From positions 186,001 through 250,000 of the forward strand of contig NZ_JACCBZ010000004.1 in NCBI RefSeq assembly GCF_013408825.1: DNA of 64,000 nt, given 5' to 3'. Under the pieces are notes generated by a model, which was not told the origin of the DNA, searched no databases, and was given only the letters and a program-made list of their open reading frames with translations. Below, piece by piece: positions 33,813-43,701 of the stretch (position 1 is the first letter of the stretch; the number at the start of each line of letters is the position of its first letter). Position numbers and translations under genes: made by a program. The DNA is from Mucilaginibacter tundrae. GTDB lineage: Bacteria > Bacteroidota > Bacteroidia > Sphingobacteriales > Sphingobacteriaceae.

Positions 33813-35804
33813 TTACTTTACTTTTAATGTATTATTCTCTCTATTGTAGTCAGGCATAGCATGGTCGGGGTCAATAGTTACGCTTTCCGCCTCCGAAGTT
33901 GTCGGTATGGTAAAAGTGATCACTTTATCTTGTATCCAGGTTTCAACCGGCAGTTTCATGCGGTATTTGCTGCCATCTTTTAATAATACTTCAATAGTAA
34001 AAGGCATAGCCATTTCATCTTTATTGGCAACTGTTACCTGAATGCCTTTTGTATGGTCTTTGTCAACATACCTTGCATCAACCAAAGCCAGATCTAACTT
34101 ATAATTATTATAGAACCAACCCTTCCAAAACCACGACAAATCTTCACCAGCTCCATTATCCATCGACCTGAAAAAGTCATCAGGTTGCGGATGTTTATAA
34201 GCCCATTTATGGATATAATTACGGAAAGCATAATCAAACCGATCCTTACCGATGATTTGCTCACGCAGCAGCTCCAAACCAAAAGCGGTTTTGAAATAAG
34301 TGATTGAGTGCCGGTATTTTTCTGCAACGCCATCGGCGGGTGTCATAATAGTAATCGCATCTGGATCGCCAATAGTTGGTACTATTTCATCAGCCGGATA
34401 ACCGCCTTTAGGTGCGTATTCACCATCCCGCTTAGGTTTATATTCCCCCTTATTGAACTCGTCAGAAGCATAAATATCGATAAAAGTATTTAATCCTTCA
34501 TCCATCCAACCGTAACGGCGCTCGTCAGACCCAACAATCATCGGAAACCAGTTGTGGCCAATCTCATGCGCGATCAACGCAAAAAGGTCTTTACCACTCG
34601 ATCTATAATCGTCAAACGTTATTCCCGGGTATTCCATCCCGCCGGCAATTCCAGCTTCGTTAACCGCATTTGGGTAAGGATAAACAAACCATTTAGCAGA
34701 GAAGTATTCAATCGAACCTTTCAAAAATTCTGTAGCACGTGTCCAAGCGCTATCACCTACGCTTTCAACCGGATAAACCGACATCGCCATCGATTTTTTT
34801 CCTTCCGGGAGATTAATTCTAGCCGCATCCCATATGTAAGCTTTTGACGCGCCAAAGGCAACATCACGGGTATTCAGCATTTTAAAATGCCAGGTTAACG
34901 TGCCTTTACGAGTTGACGGAGCCACAACATCGCTCAAAGGGCGAATCATTACCGTTTTATCGCTGTTGCGAGCTGTTGCAAGCCTGTTTATCTCTTTTGT
35001 GGTTAATACCTCGGTCGGGTTTAATAACTCACCAGAACCTGCCACAAGCATGTCAGCAGGCGCGGTTACCGTATAATCGATATCGCCATACTCGCAATAA
35101 AATTCACCACTACCTAAGAAAGGCAGGGTATCCCAACCATGCGAATCATCATACACACACATGCGTGGAAACCATTGTGCAACTTCATAAATTTTGCCGT
35201 TCTTCGTGTCAAAGTAATCGTTCCGACCGCCAAAATCAGCAGGCATAGTATAATAATATTTGATCAGGATGCTGATCTTCCCGCCATTTGGTATTACCGC
35301 ATCCTTCAAGCGGATCTGCATGCGGGTGTCAGTAACTATATAATCCGCTTTTAAAGTTTTACCGTTTTGTACAATCTCTACCGATTCAAACTCGTAGCCT
35401 GTAGTATGTTGCTCAGGTTTAGGAGCAAACGGGGTATAATAGTTTGAACGGGCATCCTTTTTATAAGTGTTCTGGTCTAATTGCAGCCAAAGGTACTGAA
35501 GCGCGTCAGGGCTATTATTGGTATAGCTGATAACTTCGTTATCCCTTAATACTTTGGTTACGGTATCAATATTTGCTTTCAGTTGATAATCAACTCTGTT
35601 TTGCCAGTATTTAGGTCCCGGTTCACCGTTAGCGGAATGAAATTCATTTCCCTTATCTGTATAAAACATCGGGGTGAATAATACTGAAGGATCGTAATTT
35701 GAAGAAATAGTGTCGTTTGGGTTAGGAGCCCTGCGATGACGTTGTGCCTGTGCTGCAAAGTTTAAAAACACAAGTGCGCCAAGGCCGATAAGTTTGAGTT
35801 TCAT
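33813..35804 (-). CDS. M1 family zinc metallopeptidase (aminopeptidase), exported
   Basis: A 663-residue gluzincin. From the ATG at 35804 it has a clean signal peptide (MKLKLIGLGALVFLNFAAQAQ), which decides the start. The substrate-binding GxMEN equivalent is IAGGMEYPGITFD; the zinc site is LIAHEIGHNWFPMIV with the third ligand in MDEGLNTF; the catalytic Tyr region is RHSITYFKTAFGLELL. It would remove N-terminal residues from peptides in the periplasm. It is the last gene of a four-gene co-oriented series with ppx and the ABC exporter, 77 nt behind ppx. Confidence 0.92.
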   Translation of the reverse strand: MKLKLIGLGALVFLNFAAQAQRHRRAPNPNDTISSNYDPSVLFTPMFYTDKGNEFHSANGEPGPKYWQNRVDYQLKANIDTVTKVLRDNEVISYTNNSPDALQYLWLQLDQNTYKKDARSNYYTPFAPKPEQHTTGYEFESVEIVQNGKTLKADYIVTDTRMQIRLKDAVIPNGGKISILIKYYYTMPADFGGRNDYFDTKNGKIYEVAQWFPRMCVYDDSHGWDTLPFLGSGEFYCEYGDIDYTVTAPADMLVAGSGELLNPTEVLTTKEINRLATARNSDKTVMIRPLSDVVAPSTRKGTLTWHFKMLNTRDVAFGASKAYIWDAARINLPEGKKSMAMSVYPVESVGDSAWTRATEFLKGSIEYFSAKWFVYPYPNAVNEAGIAGGMEYPGITFDDYRSSGKDLFALIAHEIGHNWFPMIVGSDERRYGWMDEGLNTFIDIYASDEFNKGEYKPKRDGEYAPKGGYPADEIVPTIGDPDAITIMTPADGVAEKYRHSITYFKTAFGLELLREQIIGKDRFDYAFRNYIHKWAYKHPQPDDFFRSMDNGAGEDLSWFWKGWFYNNYKLDLALVDARYVDKDHTKGIQVTVANKDEMAMPFTIEVLLKDGSKYRMKLPVETWIQDKVITFTIPTTSEAESVTIDPDHAMPDYNRENNTLKVK

Positions 35805-35881
35805 AAAATCAGTTAATAGGGTAGCAATATACAAAGGATGCAGATAAAAATTCAGTACTCCTTATTTAAATTTTGATATTG

Positions 35882-36841
35882 TTACCTGCTTAAGGCCTTT
35901 GCCAATATCCCCTCTTTTAATGAATAGGTAGACATTAAGACCTCTGAAACTCCCAGTTTTTTCATTACAAAGCGTGTGATCAACGATGCGGAAACGATCA
36001 TATCTACCCGGATAGGAATAATTCCTTTTGTGCTTTCGCGATCCTGATGAGATGAGGCGATGAGCCAATCGGTGACACCGATAAACTCTTGTGGGTCAAA
36101 TTTATATTTCCTGTTCTTTTTTAGGTCGAACTCATTACCTTTTTGCCGCTCGATAACCTCTGCAAACGTTTCAAATGCACCAGACGACCCTATAATGTTC
36201 GCTATTTTAATATCTTTAACACCATCAAAAAAGGAGGGGAGTATTTGCTCCAAATAGTTGTTCATCTCCAAGATAGAAGTTTTTGGAATTGGATCGATCT
36301 TGTGAAATTTATCCAACATCCGGGCAGCACCAATTTCAAAACTTTGTTTCCAGATTATTTCATTCTCGTTTCCCAAAATAAACTCAACACTGCCACCGCC
36401 AATATCCAATATCAACGAGTTTTGTTTAGAAAGGCATTTTCCGGCTTTTACACCTACATAAATATATTCAGCTTCCCGATCGCCGGTAATGGTTTCAATT
36501 TCAATTCCCGTTTTACCTTTTACTTCTTTAATAAAATCTTGTCCGTTAGATGCACTCCGTAAAGCTGAAGTCGCGATCGCGTCAACTCGCCCAACCTTAA
36601 ATTTCTTAATTCGTTCGCTAAACGTAATCATAGTATCAATACCCCGCTGATAAGCTGCAGGTTGTATAATACCGTTGTTAATACCACCCTCGCCCAAGCG
36701 TACTGGTACTGTTGTGTGATAAAGTTCTTCAGGGTTCTCAGCATCGCCACGGGCTATCAATAAATGAAAAGTATTGGTGCCAAGATCCATTACAGCAACT
36801 GTATCGTGGCTGGCTGATGAAGGCGTTTGTTTATCAGTCAT
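35882..36841 (-). CDS. Ppx/GppA phosphatase family protein
   Basis: A 319-residue member of the ASKHA fold that hydrolyses polyphosphate or pppGpp. Conserved motifs: VAVMDLGTNTFHLLIA (phosphate 1), VDAIATSALRSASNGQDF, ILDIGGGSVEFIL (phosphate 2) and VDMIVSASLITRFVM near the end. The protein is short (only the two actin-like domains), like Bacteroidetes and cyanobacterial Ppx2-type proteins, so exopolyphosphatase is more likely than full GppA. It is 44 nt downstream of the ABC permease on the same strand. Confidence 0.88.
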   Translation of the reverse strand: MTDKQTPSSASHDTVAVMDLGTNTFHLLIARGDAENPEELYHTTVPVRLGEGGINNGIIQPAAYQRGIDTMITFSERIKKFKVGRVDAIATSALRSASNGQDFIKEVKGKTGIEIETITGDREAEYIYVGVKAGKCLSKQNSLILDIGGGSVEFILGNENEIIWKQSFEIGAARMLDKFHKIDPIPKTSILEMNNYLEQILPSFFDGVKDIKIANIIGSSGAFETFAEVIERQKGNEFDLKKNRKYKFDPQEFIGVTDWLIASSHQDRESTKGIIPIRVDMIVSASLITRFVMKKLGVSEVLMSTYSLKEGILAKALSR

Positions 36842-36885
36842 AATTAAAAGCTAAACCCAATAATAGGTTAATAGTTTAAATATAA

Positions 36886-38220
36886 TTACTCCTTATAAAA
36901 AAACCATTTCGCCAGCTCTTTATAACTCGCTTTTTTACCGTACATTAAAATACCTACCCTGTAAATGCGCGCGGCAACCCATGTAGTAAATAAAAATCCT
37001 ATTACCATCATAAACATTGATAGGGCTAATTGCCAACCTGGAACACCAAAAGGTATCCGTACCATCATAGCCACCGGTGCGGTAAATGGTATTTCCGACA
37101 ACCAAATTGCCAACGTACTATCAGGGTTATTGATCAGGAAGGAGAAAGAAATAATATAGGTAAATAACAAAGGCAAGGTAATGGGGAACATAAATTGCTG
37201 TGTTTCCGTCTCGCTGTCGACTGCCGAACCTACAGCCGCGAATAACGCAGCGTACAAAAAGAAACCACTTAGGAAGTAAAATAAAAAGCAGCCCAATATA
37301 TATGGAAAATTTACAGTTTTGAAGCTATTATAAGCATTGATTGCGGGACTTTGTGGTGCGCTGGAAATGCCTGGGGATGTTTGGATTTTGGTAGGCTGAT
37401 GTGCTTTCATTTGCGCGGTTTTTGCCGGCAGTATTTTGTCTTTCATCAGCATGTTGCCAGCAACATAGGTTACTCCGCTTGATAATACTATCCATAATAT
37501 AAACTGGGTAAGGCCAACCAAACCTACTCCGATTATCTTACCGAGCATTAACTGAAATGGTTTAACAGACGATACAATTACCTCAATAATCCGACTTGTT
37601 TTCTCTTCCAGAACTCCCCGCATTACCTGTGCCCCGTAAATAAACAATGCTAAATAAACTAAGATTGCGCCGGCAATACCTGCGCCATAAGCTGCGCCTA
37701 TACTAGAATCTTGCTCACCTTTATCTGTTATTTGCTTAGCAACTATTGATATGTTACTCTTTATAGCATGAAGTTTTAACGTATCAATCCCGGCTGTAAC
37801 CAGTTTATTACCGGTGGCTATGGTATTCATTTGATCTTCTATTTCACCGGCAATAGTAAAGTTTGCCTCTTTCTTTGAAAATATCTGGACCGCATCTGTT
37901 TTTGAATAATCAGTTGGTATAACTAACAAAAAATCATCTTCATTTTTTCTGAGATCTGATTTTTCATCGACCAAGGATTTAGTTACCGTTTGAAATGCGA
38001 GTTTGCTTTTATTCTGAAATTTTCCGGTAAAAACACCACTCTCATCCATAACCCAAACGGTTCTGGTTTTATTCATATCGTTACTGTAGGTAGTAATCAG
38101 ATAAATGACACCAAACATGGCCACTATTAATGCCGGTACCAGGAATATCATCAATATAAACGATTTCTTTTTTACACGAACCATGTATTCGCGTTGTATA
38201 ATTAGCAATACTTTATTCAT
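36886..38220 (-). CDS. ABC-2 type exporter permease (NatB-like)
   Basis: A 444-residue membrane protein with an N-terminal helix (about 22-45) in IQREYMVRVKKKSFILMIFLVPALIV, a large extracytoplasmic domain (50-175) and five to six C-terminal helices. GVLEEKTSRIIEVIVSSVKPFQLMLGKIIGVGLVGLTQF is the ABC2_membrane_3/NatB signature. It overlaps the ATPase gene upstream by four nucleotides (ATGA), so the two subunits are translationally coupled. Substrates of such exporters include Na+ and drugs; none can be assigned. Confidence 0.9.
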   Translation of the reverse strand: MNKVLLIIQREYMVRVKKKSFILMIFLVPALIVAMFGVIYLITTYSNDMNKTRTVWVMDESGVFTGKFQNKSKLAFQTVTKSLVDEKSDLRKNEDDFLLVIPTDYSKTDAVQIFSKKEANFTIAGEIEDQMNTIATGNKLVTAGIDTLKLHAIKSNISIVAKQITDKGEQDSSIGAAYGAGIAGAILVYLALFIYGAQVMRGVLEEKTSRIIEVIVSSVKPFQLMLGKIIGVGLVGLTQFILWIVLSSGVTYVAGNMLMKDKILPAKTAQMKAHQPTKIQTSPGISSAPQSPAINAYNSFKTVNFPYILGCFLFYFLSGFFLYAALFAAVGSAVDSETETQQFMFPITLPLLFTYIISFSFLINNPDSTLAIWLSEIPFTAPVAMMVRIPFGVPGWQLALSMFMMVIGFLFTTWVAARIYRVGILMYGKKASYKELAKWFFYKE

Positions 38221-39131
38221 GATAAGGCGGGTTTTTGGTTTACTTTTTCTATAAAAATCTCATTCATTGTAGGAATAACTTCCTGTAGCATGTTAATACT
38301 GGTTTTGGGTATCAGATATTGTAATATATCATTGGAAGAAGCTCCATCAGCTAATTTTATTTTGATGATGTTGGCGTCATCTGTTTGCTTTTCTTCAATT
38401 AAAGTAAACGGTTGTGATTCGTCAAAAAATAATTTTTCGCCAGCATATTCAATTAAGTAAGTAGCATTGCGATAAGAGTTTTTAATGTCCCTTACTTTTC
38501 CATCCAATATCTTTTTTGACTTATTAAGCAAAGCAATTGAGTTACAAAGTTCCTCAACTGATTCCATGCGGTGGGTGGAAAACAGGATAGTCGCGCCCTT
38601 GCGGTTAAGTTCCAGAATCTCATCTTTAATGATCTCTGCATTTACCGGGTCGAAACCGCTGAAAGGTTCATCCAAAATGATCAGATCGGGTTCATGCAGA
38701 ATAGTGGCTACGAACTGCGCTTTTTGTTGCATACCTTTCGATAATTCTTCAATCTTTTTATTCCACCAGGATTGCATCTCCAGTTTCTCAAACCAATATT
38801 TTAATCTTTTGATGGCTTCATCACGGCTTAATCCTTTTAATCTCGCCAGATAGATCATTTGCTCACCGATCTCCATTTTTTTGTAAAGGCCGCGTTCCTC
38901 AGGCAAGTAGCCGATACGGTCGATATGGGATTGGTTGAGTTTCACACCATCAAAATATACTTCGCCCGAATCAGGAGCGGTGATTTGATTAATGATACGG
39001 ATAAGCGACGTTTTCCCAGCGCCGTTCGGCCCAAGCAAGCCAAATATTTGGCCGCTTTCCACATCCAGGCTAACATCGCTTAAGGCGGTATGCCCAGCGT
39101 ACTGTTTTACGATATTTCGAATGCTCAGCAT
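38217..39131 (-). CDS. ABC exporter ATPase (NatA-like)
   Basis: A 304-residue ATP-binding subunit for the adjacent NatB-like permease. Walker A is LLGPNGAGKTSLI, the signature IEELSKGMQQKAQFVATILHEPDLIILDEPFSGFDP joins signature and Walker B, and the switch His is LFSTHRMESVEEL. The C-terminal 80 residues are the accessory domain of the NatA type (DUF4162-like). MLSIRNIVKQYAGHTALSDV is the normal N-terminus, hence the ATG at 39131 and not one 69 nt upstream. Confidence 0.93.
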   Translation of the reverse strand: MLSIRNIVKQYAGHTALSDVSLDVESGQIFGLLGPNGAGKTSLIRIINQITAPDSGEVYFDGVKLNQSHIDRIGYLPEERGLYKKMEIGEQMIYLARLKGLSRDEAIKRLKYWFEKLEMQSWWNKKIEELSKGMQQKAQFVATILHEPDLIILDEPFSGFDPVNAEIIKDEILELNRKGATILFSTHRMESVEELCNSIALLNKSKKILDGKVRDIKNSYRNATYLIEYAGEKLFFDESQPFTLIEEKQTDDANIIKIKLADGASSNDILQYLIPKTSINMLQEVIPTMNEIFIEKVNQKPALS

Positions 39132-39283
39132 TAGATTAAGGTTTTGTTTAAGGTTTTTTGTTTTAGATACGAGGGTTGGAATAATGTTACACTTCTGCAA
39201 TCCTAATCTAAGATAAATAAAAGCTGATTATATGCTAATGCTTTCTACTTTTAGCTTTCGCGTCAATAATCTATCTTTATAAA

Positions 39284-40642
39284 ATGAACCTGAAGCTGGA
39301 ATTTGAATTTAATAAAACCGATATCATAAAAGATGTCGAAGCTTTAAAGAACCAAGTAGATGCCTTGCGCCCTTTGCCTGCTGACGTTGAGGGGAAGGTG
39401 ATGCAAAAGCTCAGACTTGACTGGAACTATCATTCAAATGCAATTGAAGGTAACCGATTGAATTATGGCGAAACCGTAGCCTTCCTAATGGAAGGAATTA
39501 CTGCTAAAGGTAAACCGTTAAAAGATCATTTGGATATTCGCGGGCACAATGATGCTATTAACTTTCTACTCGAAATAGTTAAAGATACTCGTTCAATTAC
39601 CGAAGCTGACATCAGGGCATTACATAAAATGATTTTGGTTGAGCCTTATGATTCGCCTGCTACAACTGCAGACGGCTTACCCACAACGAAACGAATAGCA
39701 TTAGGCGAATATAAAACTTCTCCCAATCATGTAAAAACGTCAACCGGTGAGATACACTATTATGCTTCGCCGGCAGAAACGCCAGCCAGAATGCATGACC
39801 TGATGGATTGGTATGAGGAATTTGATCGATATGATATCAGCCCAATAATAATAGCTGCTTTATTTCACCACAAATTTGTCGAGATACATCCTTTTGATGA
39901 TGGCAATGGCAGGCTATCAAGGATATTAATGAACTTAATTTTAATGCAAAGCGGTTATCCACCTGTTGTAGTTAAAACAGATGATCGCAAAAATTATTAT
40001 TCTTTATTAAGCAGGGCGGACGTAGGAGATACATGGCCATTTGTTGAATATGTTGCCGAACTTATGCAAAGCTCATTGCAATTGTATTTGAAAGCTGCAA
40101 GAGGAGTAGATATTGATGAGGATGACGATATTGATAAGGAAATTGCTTTGTTTAAAATGCAAGTACGTGAAAACTCTATTTATAAAGAAAAAAAGTCTTT
40201 TAAAATTATTAGTAACATCATAGTAGATATTATTGATCCAATTGTAAAGGATGCATTTAAAAAAGCGGAAAAATTTGACGAGTTATTTACAAAAAGTAAT
40301 CGATCCATAATATTTCAAGCTGAATCGTTTTCGGATTTTAATCAAAATTTACTAAATTTTATTTCAAGTAGGTATCAAAAATTTGATAAAATGGAGATCA
40401 GCTTTTCATATTCCTCGTTCAAAAGTATGAGAAATGTATTTGATTTATCTATTAAGCAGACTATTAAATTTAATTTGTATGAGTATAAGATTTTAGATAA
40501 TCAGAATAAATTAATTATTACAAAACAATATCATGAACCTGTTTCAAATATAGAAAAGAAAGAAATTATTAAGGTTCTAATTCGAGATATTAAGGATCAA
40601 ATAACTCTCAACTTGGATAAACAAAAAAGCCCGAAACCATAA
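39284..40642 (+). CDS. Fic family protein with N-terminal inhibitory motif (class II)
   Basis: A 452-residue Fic protein, expected to AMPylate (or otherwise NMPylate) target proteins. The catalytic motif HPFDDGNGRLSR is complete at residues 202-213. An upstream SNAIEGN (51-57) fits the inhibitory motif [ST]xxxE[GN], whose Glu blocks ATP gamma-phosphate, so activity is auto-inhibited. The flap segment is around GEYKTSPNHVKTSTGEIHYY. The last 170 residues (280-452) form a Lys/Phe/Ile-rich domain that I cannot assign. No antitoxin gene is adjacent. The stop codon lies in a hairpin. Confidence 0.92.
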   Translation: MNLKLEFEFNKTDIIKDVEALKNQVDALRPLPADVEGKVMQKLRLDWNYHSNAIEGNRLNYGETVAFLMEGITAKGKPLKDHLDIRGHNDAINFLLEIVKDTRSITEADIRALHKMILVEPYDSPATTADGLPTTKRIALGEYKTSPNHVKTSTGEIHYYASPAETPARMHDLMDWYEEFDRYDISPIIIAALFHHKFVEIHPFDDGNGRLSRILMNLILMQSGYPPVVVKTDDRKNYYSLLSRADVGDTWPFVEYVAELMQSSLQLYLKAARGVDIDEDDDIDKEIALFKMQVRENSIYKEKKSFKIISNIIVDIIDPIVKDAFKKAEKFDELFTKSNRSIIFQAESFSDFNQNLLNFISSRYQKFDKMEISFSYSSFKSMRNVFDLSIKQTIKFNLYEYKILDNQNKLIITKQYHEPVSNIEKKEIIKVLIRDIKDQITLNLDKQKSPKP

Positions 40643-40657
40643 CAGTTTCGAGCTTTT
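40624..40657. terminator. Terminator hairpin of the fic gene
   Basis: Stem AAAAGC-CGAAAC / GTTTCG-GCTTTT with a small internal bulge and the stop codon TAA in the loop. It is followed by a pyrimidine-rich series (CTTTCGTCTTTCAGC) that resembles one arm of the stuttering palindromes. Confidence 0.65.
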
Positions 40658-40692
40658 AAAACTTTCGTCTTTCAGCTTTACCCTTTCACTCT

Positions 40693-41865
40693 TTACTCAA
40701 AATATTCCTTCATCCGTTCGAAAAAGCTTTTCTCGTTTTTACCCGGGTTAGGTTTAAAGTTAGGTGAGCTTTGTAATTTTTCTAATAACTCGCGTTCTTC
40801 TTTGCTCAAAGCTTTTGGTGTCCAGATATTGATATGAATCAATTGATCACCACGATGGTAAGAATTTACTTCCGGTACACCTTTACCTTTAAGGCGCAGT
40901 ATTTTACCGCCCTGGGTGCCTGGTTCAATTTTTATCTTGGCTTTGCCATCAATAGTTGGTACTTCAACACTGGTACCTAAAGCGGCATCAACAAAATTGA
41001 TGTGCAAATCATAAATGATATTGTTACCATCACGTTTTAATGTTTCGTGAGGGATTTCTTCAATCAAAATAATCAAATCTCCCGGAACACCGCCACGTGG
41101 GGCAGCATTACCTTTACCACTCATGCTTAATTGCATGCCTTCACTTACACCGGCTGGTATATTGATACTAATAGTCTCTTCACCACGAACTAAACCATCG
41201 CCGTGGCAAACAGTACATTTCGAGGTGATAACAGATCCTTCGCCGTTACAGGTAGGGCAGGTGCTGGTAGTTTGCATCTGGCCTAAAATTGTATTGGTTA
41301 CCCGGCGTACAGCACCTTGTCCACCGCAAGTTTTACAGGTTTGGAAAGATGATTTATCCTTCGCGCCAGTACCATCGCAGGTTTTACAAAGTATTTGCTT
41401 GTTTACTTTTATTTTCTTCTCGGCACCGTTGGCAATTTCTTCAACAGTTAGGCGTACTTTAATACGTAGGTTGCTACCGCGAGCTACACGACGGCCGCCA
41501 CCACCTTGCCTGCCACCACCGCCAAAAAATTCTTCGAAAGGACTTCCCCCCCCGCCGCCAAAAATATCGCCAAACTGGCTGAATATGTCATCCATATTCA
41601 TGCCCGCACCGCCGTAACCGCCACCACCGTTTGGTGATGAAGCATTAGCCGCATGCCCAAACTGGTTGTAACGCTGGCGCTTCTCAGGGTTACTTAATAC
41701 CTCGTAAGCTTCAGCTGCTTCTTTAAATTTTTCTTCGGCAGCTTTATCACCTTCGTTTTTATCCGGGTGATATTTGATAGCCATTTTACGATATGCTTTT
41801 TTTATCTCGTCTGCATCAGCACCTTTTGCAACACCAAGTATATCGTAATAATCTCTTTTAGCCAT
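40693..41865 (-). CDS. dnaJ: Chaperone DnaJ
   Basis: A 390-residue type I Hsp40. J domain (1-70) with [16 protein letters not shown]; Gly-rich linker (70-125) with repeated GGGG; zinc domain with four CxxCxGxG repeats ([32 protein letters not shown]); C-terminal substrate domains to EREL. It stimulates DnaK ATPase and delivers unfolded clients. grpE is directly upstream on the same strand, separated by 116 nt holding a palindrome. dnaK is not in the window. Confidence 0.98.
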   Translation of the reverse strand: MAKRDYYDILGVAKGADADEIKKAYRKMAIKYHPDKNEGDKAAEEKFKEAAEAYEVLSNPEKRQRYNQFGHAANASSPNGGGGYGGAGMNMDDIFSQFGDIFGGGGGSPFEEFFGGGGRQGGGGRRVARGSNLRIKVRLTVEEIANGAEKKIKVNKQILCKTCDGTGAKDKSSFQTCKTCGGQGAVRRVTNTILGQMQTTSTCPTCNGEGSVITSKCTVCHGDGLVRGEETISINIPAGVSEGMQLSMSGKGNAAPRGGVPGDLIILIEEIPHETLKRDGNNIIYDLHINFVDAALGTSVEVPTIDGKAKIKIEPGTQGGKILRLKGKGVPEVNSYHRGDQLIHINIWTPKALSKEERELLEKLQSSPNFKPNPGKNEKSFFERMKEYFE

Positions 41866-41875
41866 TTTCTTTTTT

Positions 41876-41978
41876 ATTTCGAAAGTCGAATTTTCGATTT
41901 CGGATTTTTCAATAGTTTATTAGGGAAGATTTTTGGTTCAATTAGGATAATCCTAAATCGAACATCCGAAATCCAAAT
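41876..41978. repeat. Stuttering palindrome in the grpE-dnaJ gap (GAAATCG/TTTCGATTTCGGAT words)
   Basis: ATTTCGGAT (41897-41905) pairs with ATCCGAAAT (41964-41972). Short repeats TCGAAAGTCGAATTTTCGA and CCTAAATCGAACATCCGAAA make up the arms. A nested palindrome TTAGGATaATCCTAA lies in the loop. Confidence 0.6.
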
Positions 41979-41981
41979 TAA

Positions 41982-42539
41982 TTATGCTCCAACAATCACT
42001 TTAGCAAACCTTATTACTTTGTCGCCCAGGTAATAACCTTTTTCCATTTGATCTACTACCTTACCTTTTAAATCATCAGTAGGGGCAGGTATATTAGTTA
42101 TCGCTTCATGTAAATCAGCATCAAAAGTTTCACCTAATGCTTCCATTGGCTTCAACCCTTTTTGAGCAAGTGTGCTACTTAATTTATTATATATCAATTC
42201 AACACCTGCTTTAACAGCCGCAACGTCTGTCGCGTTATCCATAGAGCGTATAGCACGTTCGAAATCATCCATCAACGGAATTAATGCAACAATTACATCT
42301 TTTCCTTCGGTTTTTCTCGCTTCTTCACGTTCTTTTGCAGTACGTCTTCTAAAATTATCAAATTCAGCAAATAGGCGTAAGTACTTATCATTGGCAGCTA
42401 CCAGTTCATTCTTTAATTTTTCCTCCGTTGATAATTCGTTCTCTACAGTGCCGTTGCCAGCATTCTGGGTAGCCTCAGTCGTCTCACCTGTTATATTTTC
42501 AGTTGAATCCATTTCTTCTGTTTTTTTCTTCTTTAGCAT
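41982..42539 (-). CDS. grpE: Nucleotide exchange factor GrpE
   Basis: A 185-residue co-chaperone that releases ADP from DnaK. The N-terminal 45 residues are Glu/Thr/Asn-rich and disordered. A long coiled-coil helix (about 40-95, with RLFAEFDNFRRRTAKEREEARK) is followed by the beta domain with GETFDADLHEAITNIPA and VVDQMEKGYYLGDKVIRFAKVIV, all typical. It heads the grpE-dnaJ pair. Confidence 0.96.
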   Translation of the reverse strand: MLKKKKTEEMDSTENITGETTEATQNAGNGTVENELSTEEKLKNELVAANDKYLRLFAEFDNFRRRTAKEREEARKTEGKDVIVALIPLMDDFERAIRSMDNATDVAAVKAGVELIYNKLSSTLAQKGLKPMEALGETFDADLHEAITNIPAPTDDLKGKVVDQMEKGYYLGDKVIRFAKVIVGA

Positions 42540-42680
42540 GTGTTAATATCATTAAATAGTGCAAATCAAGTATCCTGCCATTTGTTAAAAAGCGACATGG
42601 TGTCAGAATTTTACAGGCTGGCAATGCAGTACTGGCATACCATCAATAAAACTGGCAGGAAGTGAAATGTTGTATTTTCC

Positions 42681-43367
42681 TTAAGCTATCTGTACATCCT
42701 CCAAAACCTTGCCATTCTCGCACTTAATAATGCGCGAAGGAAAAGTGCGGATGATATGATAATCATGGGTGGCAACCACAACAGCGGTACCCATTTGCTG
42801 GCCTATTTGTTTAAGCAGCAATACAATTTCTTCAGATGTGTCAGGATCAAGGTTACCTGTTGGCTCATCAGCCAGGATAATTTCAGGGTCGTTTAATAAA
42901 GCGCGTGCAATTACCACGCGCTGTTGTTCGCCGCCAGATAATTCATGGGGCATTTTTTTAAGCTTTGACCGCAAGCCTACTTTTTCTAATACATCAAGTG
43001 CGCGGTCGGCAATTAGTTTCTTGTCTGTCCAGCCGGTGGCACGCATCACAAATTGTAAGTTTTGTTCTACTGAACGATCTGTAAGTAATTGAAAATCCTG
43101 GAAAACTATACCCAACTTGCGGCGCAAAAATGGGATGTCACGGGTAGCTATTTTATCTAATTCATATCCACAGGCATGTCCTGTGCCATTTTTAATATTC
43201 AGATCCCCGTAAAGTACCTTTAATAAACTGCTTTTTCCTGAACCTGTTTGACCAATCAGCCAAACAAAGTCGCCTTTATCAATATGCAGGTTAACATTTG
43301 AAAGTACCAGGTGCTTTTGTTGAAAAATATCAACGTTATTCAGTTTTATTATCGAGTTTCCAATCAT
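42681..43367 (-). CDS. ftsE: FtsE-like cell division ABC ATPase
   Basis: A 228-residue ATPase. Walker A is [24 protein letters not shown] before it and the sequence [19 protein letters not shown] (Q-loop) are typical FtsE features. Signature [18 protein letters not shown] and Walker [20 protein letters not shown] are intact. FtsE with FtsX activates cell-wall hydrolases at the septum. ftsX is not adjacent, as is usual in Bacteroidetes. The gene starts one nucleotide after a small conserved gene, so translation is probably coupled. Confidence 0.88.
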   Translation of the reverse strand: MIGNSIIKLNNVDIFQQKHLVLSNVNLHIDKGDFVWLIGQTGSGKSSLLKVLYGDLNIKNGTGHACGYELDKIATRDIPFLRRKLGIVFQDFQLLTDRSVEQNLQFVMRATGWTDKKLIADRALDVLEKVGLRSKLKKMPHELSGGEQQRVVIARALLNDPEIILADEPTGNLDPDTSEEIVLLLKQIGQQMGTAVVVATHDYHIIRTFPSRIIKCENGKVLEDVQIA

Positions 43368-43368
43368 C

Positions 43369-43572
43369 TTAAAGGTCCAATTTCAATATCTGCCCAAAAG
43401 GCAATTCTTTAACAATATTCATTATATATTCTGCCTTATCAGCAAGTCCTACCTTATCCAGCGATTTATCAGGTCGGTCTACCCTAAAGTAAGCCAAAAG
43501 AGTAAACTTATCGTCCCTTAACTGCACGTAATCGGGTATTTTAGCTACGCCTTTAACTTTAATTATATACAT
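43369..43572 (-). CDS. Small conserved protein of unknown function upstream of ftsE
   Basis: A 67-residue protein from the ATG at 43572 (MYIIKVKGVAKIPDYVQLRD). A start 27 nt further upstream is possible but would add a non-conserved SSTT stretch. The protein has a beta-strand-rich N-terminal half (DKFTLLAYFRVDRPDKSLDK) and ends with NIVKELPFGQILKLDL. I do not recognise a family. It is tightly linked to ftsE (1 nt) and has a -7 box TACCTTTG 66 nt upstream. Confidence 0.65.
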   Translation of the reverse strand: MYIIKVKGVAKIPDYVQLRDDKFTLLAYFRVDRPDKSLDKVGLADKAEYIMNIVKELPFGQILKLDL

Positions 43573-43637
43573 TTTGTTCGTAGTTGATGAAAGGATCATA
43601 GCCTAAAGTGGGATAATTCTACAAGATATCATCTTTT

Positions 43638-43645
43638 CAAAGGTA
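43638..43645 (-). promoter_or_regulatory. -7 box TACCTTTG upstream of the small gene and ftsE
   Basis: Reverse complement of CAAAGGTA; fits TAnnTTTG and lies 66 nt before the small gene. The -33 element is not clear. Confidence 0.4.
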
Positions 43646-43701
43646 TAAAGATTTGACAAAAGTTTTGTTACCATCAACCATGATCTATCAACTATTAACC
43701 A

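Noticed and set aside
39284..40642. Fic/antitoxin module
   Set aside because: No small antitoxin gene lies next to it; the inhibitory motif is within the protein itself.
41123..41617. Plus-strand Pro/Ser-rich frame of 164 codons opposite dnaJ
   Set aside because: Arises from the antisense of the Gly-rich linker and Cys-rich zinc domain of DnaJ.
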